Positions 61,780 to 64,000 of a stretch of DNA of 64,000 nt are shown piece after piece (the stretch's first letter is position 1; each line of letters begins with the position of its first letter). The DNA lies in assembly GCA_905234785.1 (NCBI GenBank), contig CAJOIP010000012.1, forward strand, positions 1 to 64,000, read 5' to 3'. Below the pieces are notes generated by a model that ran no database searches, had not been told where the DNA came from, and worked only from the letters and a program-made list of their open reading frames with translations. The translations under genes and the position numbers were made by a program. The DNA comes from an uncultured Eggerthellaceae bacterium. GTDB lineage: Bacteria > Actinomycetota > Coriobacteriia > Coriobacteriales > Eggerthellaceae.

Positions 61780-61954
61780 GCAGCTCGCTGGGGAGGGCCT
61801 TCGCAATCCCTCTGAAGCTGTGAGGAGTGAAGGCGGCGCGGGAGCGAGGACTGTTTGAGCGAGCGCAGCGAGCGAGTTCCGCAGCTGCGACGCCAAAACG
61901 ACGAACGGTTAGCTTCAGCGGGATTGCGAAGGCCCTCCCCAGCGAGCGGACAAG
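61780..61954. repeat. Variable-arm fold-back element C
   Basis: The longest copy. Arms 61783-61819 and 61911-61947 (GCTCGCTGGGGAGGGCCTTC...) are complementary over 37 bp with one mismatch. The core holds GAGCGAGGACTGTTTGAGCG then GCAGCGAGCGAGTTCCGCAG, i.e. the two core words of elements A, B and D in the opposite order. Flanks GCAGCT and CGGACAAG match the family. It occupies nearly the whole gap between two co-directional genes and ends 10 bases before the next ATG. Confidence 0.88.
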
Positions 61955-61964
61955 AAAGGCAAGC

Positions 61965-63974
61965 ATGATTCGCTTGGGTATTGACACAGGCGGCACGTTC
62001 ACCGACGCGGTCGTCGTCGACACGGACGACATGAGCGTGCTGGCGCACGTGAAGTCGCTCACGACGAAGGGCGACCTGACGCGCTGCATCACCAAGGTCC
62101 TCGACGGCCTGCCGCGCGACGTGCTCGTGCGCGCCGAGCAGGCGGCGCTTTCCACGACGCTGGCGACGAACGCGTGCGTCGAGGGGAAGGGCGGCCGCGC
62201 GAAGCTCATCATCGTGGGCACGACCGACGAGGTGCTGCACCGGGTCGACGCGCAGGGCAAGTTCGGCATCCCCTATTCCGACGTGCTGGCGGTCGATTTC
62301 AAGGGCTCGTACGACGGCAGCGACGTGGTCATTCCCGACTGGGAAGAGCTCTACCGGCAGCGGCCGGCGTTCTTCGAGGAAGCCGACTCGTTCGGCATCG
62401 CCAGCTTGTACGCGCTGAACAACGGCGCCATTGTCGAGAAGAGCGGCGCCGAGTTCTTGCGCAACACGTTCGGCAAGCTCGTGGTGGAGGCCACGACGGT
62501 CGCCGCCGAGCCCAACGTCATCGGTCGCGGCGCAACGGCCCTGCTGAACGCGCGGCTCGTGCCGGTCATCGAGGAGTTCCTCGACGCCATCGACGCCGTG
62601 TTCGCCGAGCGCGGCCTGAGCATTCCCGTGTCCATCGTGCGCAGCGACGGCACGCTCATGTCCGAAGAGCTCGCGCGCATCCGCCCCGTCGAGACGATCC
62701 TGTCGGGGCCGGCGGCTTCGACCACCGGCGCCCAGGCGCTCGCCAACTGCCCGGAAAGCCTGATCGTCGACATCGGCGGCACGACATCCGACATCGCCAT
62801 CGTGCACAGCGGCCGCCCGAACCGCACCGACGGCATCACCATCGGCGGTTGGAAGACGCAGGTCGCCGGCGTGAGCATTGACACCATAGCGCTCGGCGGC
62901 GATACGGTCGTGCGCTTCACGAAGAGCAGCGCGCTGGAGCTGGGCACGCGCCGCGTCACGCCGCTGTGCATCGCGGCTGACCGCTGGCCCGAGGTCGTTC
63001 CGGCGCTCGAGGGCTATTACCGCAAGGTCATCAAGGACTTCCACTCGAAATACGAGCTGCTGTACCTGCTGCGCAACCCGGGCGATCTGGGGCGCTACTC
63101 GCGGCCCGAGCAGGAGCTTCTCGCCGTGTTGCGCGACGGCCCGGTTTCGCTGTCGGACAAACGCGTGGAAGAGATCCTGGGCCTGAAGACCGAGCGATTG
63201 GAAGACGAGGGTATCGTCATGCGCTGCGGCATGACGCCGACCGACGCCATGCACCTGCGGGGCGATTTCAACACGTTCTGCACCGAGGCGTCGCGGCTCG
63301 GCGCGATGTGCGTACTGAAGTCGTACCGCGGCGAGGAGGCGTCGGAAAGCGAAGAGGCCATCATGGCGTTCGCCGACGAGATTTACGAGCTGGCGCAGTT
63401 CAGGCTGTTCAGTCAGGTAGTGGGCGCGTTTTCGCAGGACCGTTACTGGCCTGGCAAGCCGACGCACCTCGACCCCCAGATGAAGGCCGTAGCGAAGCAG
63501 GCGTGGAACGGCCGCCGCGATGGCGCGAAACCGCCCTTCGGCATCGTCTTCAAAAGCGACGCGACGCTCGTGGGCGTCGGCGCACCCACCCATGTGTTCC
63601 TGGGCGAGGTCGCGCACGTGCTGGATGCGCCTTGCGTCGTTCCCGAGCATGCAGACGTTGCCAACGCGGTGGGCGCTGCGGTGTCGCGCGTGTCGGTCGA
63701 GCAGCAGGTGCGCATCAGCCCCAACCGCGGCGCCGACGGCATCGTGCGCGGGTTTCTGGTGCGCGGGCTCGACAGGGTCGACTCGTACGACGATGTCGAA
63801 GCCGCGCTGGAAGGCGCCCGGCAGATGGCCCGCAGCCAGGCCGAGGCCGAGGCGCGCCGCCGCGGGCTGACCGGCGAGCTCGCATGCGAAATCGAGGAGG
63901 ACCGCAGCGAGTACAGCACGGCAGGCGTAGTCGAGATTTTCCGCGAGTGGTCCGTCACGGCCCGCATCGAATAG
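61965..63974 (+). CDS. Hydantoinase/oxoprolinase-family ATPase (HyuA-like)
   Basis: A 669-residue protein from ATG 61965 (AGAAAGGCAAGC upstream). It follows the HyuA/oxoprolinase ASKHA plan: RLGIDTGGTFTDAVVVDTDD, ALSTTLATNACVEGKGG, ETILSGPAASTTGAQAL, ESLIVDIGGTTSDIAIV and IDTIALGGDTVVRF, then GVGAPTHVFLGEVAHVLDAP. No HyuB partner follows in the window. In corrinoid gene clusters of anaerobes such proteins accompany DUF2284 and RACE proteins and may act as ATP-dependent activators rather than hydantoinases (inference). The gene ends 26 bases before the window end. Confidence 0.9.
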   Translation: MIRLGIDTGGTFTDAVVVDTDDMSVLAHVKSLTTKGDLTRCITKVLDGLPRDVLVRAEQAALSTTLATNACVEGKGGRAKLIIVGTTDEVLHRVDAQGKFGIPYSDVLAVDFKGSYDGSDVVIPDWEELYRQRPAFFEEADSFGIASLYALNNGAIVEKSGAEFLRNTFGKLVVEATTVAAEPNVIGRGATALLNARLVPVIEEFLDAIDAVFAERGLSIPVSIVRSDGTLMSEELARIRPVETILSGPAASTTGAQALANCPESLIVDIGGTTSDIAIVHSGRPNRTDGITIGGWKTQVAGVSIDTIALGGDTVVRFTKSSALELGTRRVTPLCIAADRWPEVVPALEGYYRKVIKDFHSKYELLYLLRNPGDLGRYSRPEQELLAVLRDGPVSLSDKRVEEILGLKTERLEDEGIVMRCGMTPTDAMHLRGDFNTFCTEASRLGAMCVLKSYRGEEASESEEAIMAFADEIYELAQFRLFSQVVGAFSQDRYWPGKPTHLDPQMKAVAKQAWNGRRDGAKPPFGIVFKSDATLVGVGAPTHVFLGEVAHVLDAPCVVPEHADVANAVGAAVSRVSVEQQVRISPNRGADGIVRGFLVRGLDRVDSYDDVEAALEGARQMARSQAEAEARRRGLTGELACEIEEDRSEYSTAGVVEIFREWSVTARIE

Positions 63975-64000
63975 AATAGGGAACCGTCGAAAGGCGATCG

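Overview
The window is GC-rich, densely coded bacterial DNA. Several traits together point to a gut-type member of the Coriobacteriia (Actinomycetota), probably Eggerthellaceae-like: many lipoproteins with long Ser/Ala linkers behind a lipobox, a SecD-SecF fusion, a corrinoid methyl-transfer module beside cobalamin assembly genes, an old-yellow-enzyme reductase, and small zinc-ribbon membrane proteins. This placement is inferred from gene content and base usage, not from a marker gene; no rRNA or tRNA gene was seen.

Layout. 0-5.7 kb is accessory: a decayed UPF0236 transposase, an AlbA_2/ATPase-type regulator with a striking nested palindrome upstream, and small unknown genes. 5.7-14.2 kb is core: tgt, a secDF fusion, a DUF1292 protein, then an FMN riboswitch heading a complete riboflavin ECF transporter (ribU, fused ecfA-ecfA', ecfT). 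14.5-18.6 kb holds a glycosyltransferase-like gene, a GPH/MFS sugar-type transporter and a DUF218 protein. 18.7-22.7 kb is a Leloir unit (alpha-galactosidase, galK, galT). 22.8-25.2 kb carries two toxin-antitoxin loci (a frameshifted hipBA and a PIN/antitoxin pair). 25.6-35.7 kb is a run of zinc-ribbon membrane proteins, lipoproteins, a transmembrane Ser/Thr kinase and an FHA protein, interrupted by an oppositely oriented mntA-hepT pair. 35.8-41.6 kb is a tightly overlapping cobalamin operon (cbiB, cobD, Cys-rich protein, cobT, cobU, cobS, a mini-cobU, cobC). 41.8-45.9 kb has a lone LuxR-type response regulator, a lipoprotein split by a stop codon, and a membrane sulfatase-fold protein. 46-49.7 kb is a large single-chain purL. 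49.9-58.4 kb mixes secreted proteins, an OYE reductase, an amphipathic repeat protein, a spermidine-synthase-like protein, a glutamate-cysteine ligase fused to a class-I amidotransferase domain, and moaE. 58.6-64 kb is a corrinoid module: methyltetrahydrofolate:corrinoid methyltransferase, RACE-type corrinoid activator, a DUF2284 metal protein and a hydantoinase/oxoprolinase-like ATPase.

How it fits together. The cobalamin operon supplies the cofactor that the 58.6-64 kb module would use and reactivate. The kinase, FHA protein and zinc-ribbon proteins look like one envelope-sensing unit: the kinase and the zinc-ribbon protein encoded just before it carry the same kind of extracellular domain.

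The least expected content is repeat structure. Four fold-back elements of about 120-175 bp share a core and flanks but have different, self-complementary arms; one sits in frame inside cobU. A separate palindrome of about 29 bp occurs four times, always at a junction between co-directional genes, where it supplies stop codons and Shine-Dalgarno-like GAGG. A dispersed CATCCCGAGC-type repeat has extended the alpha-galactosidase reading frame with a 12-residue tandem.
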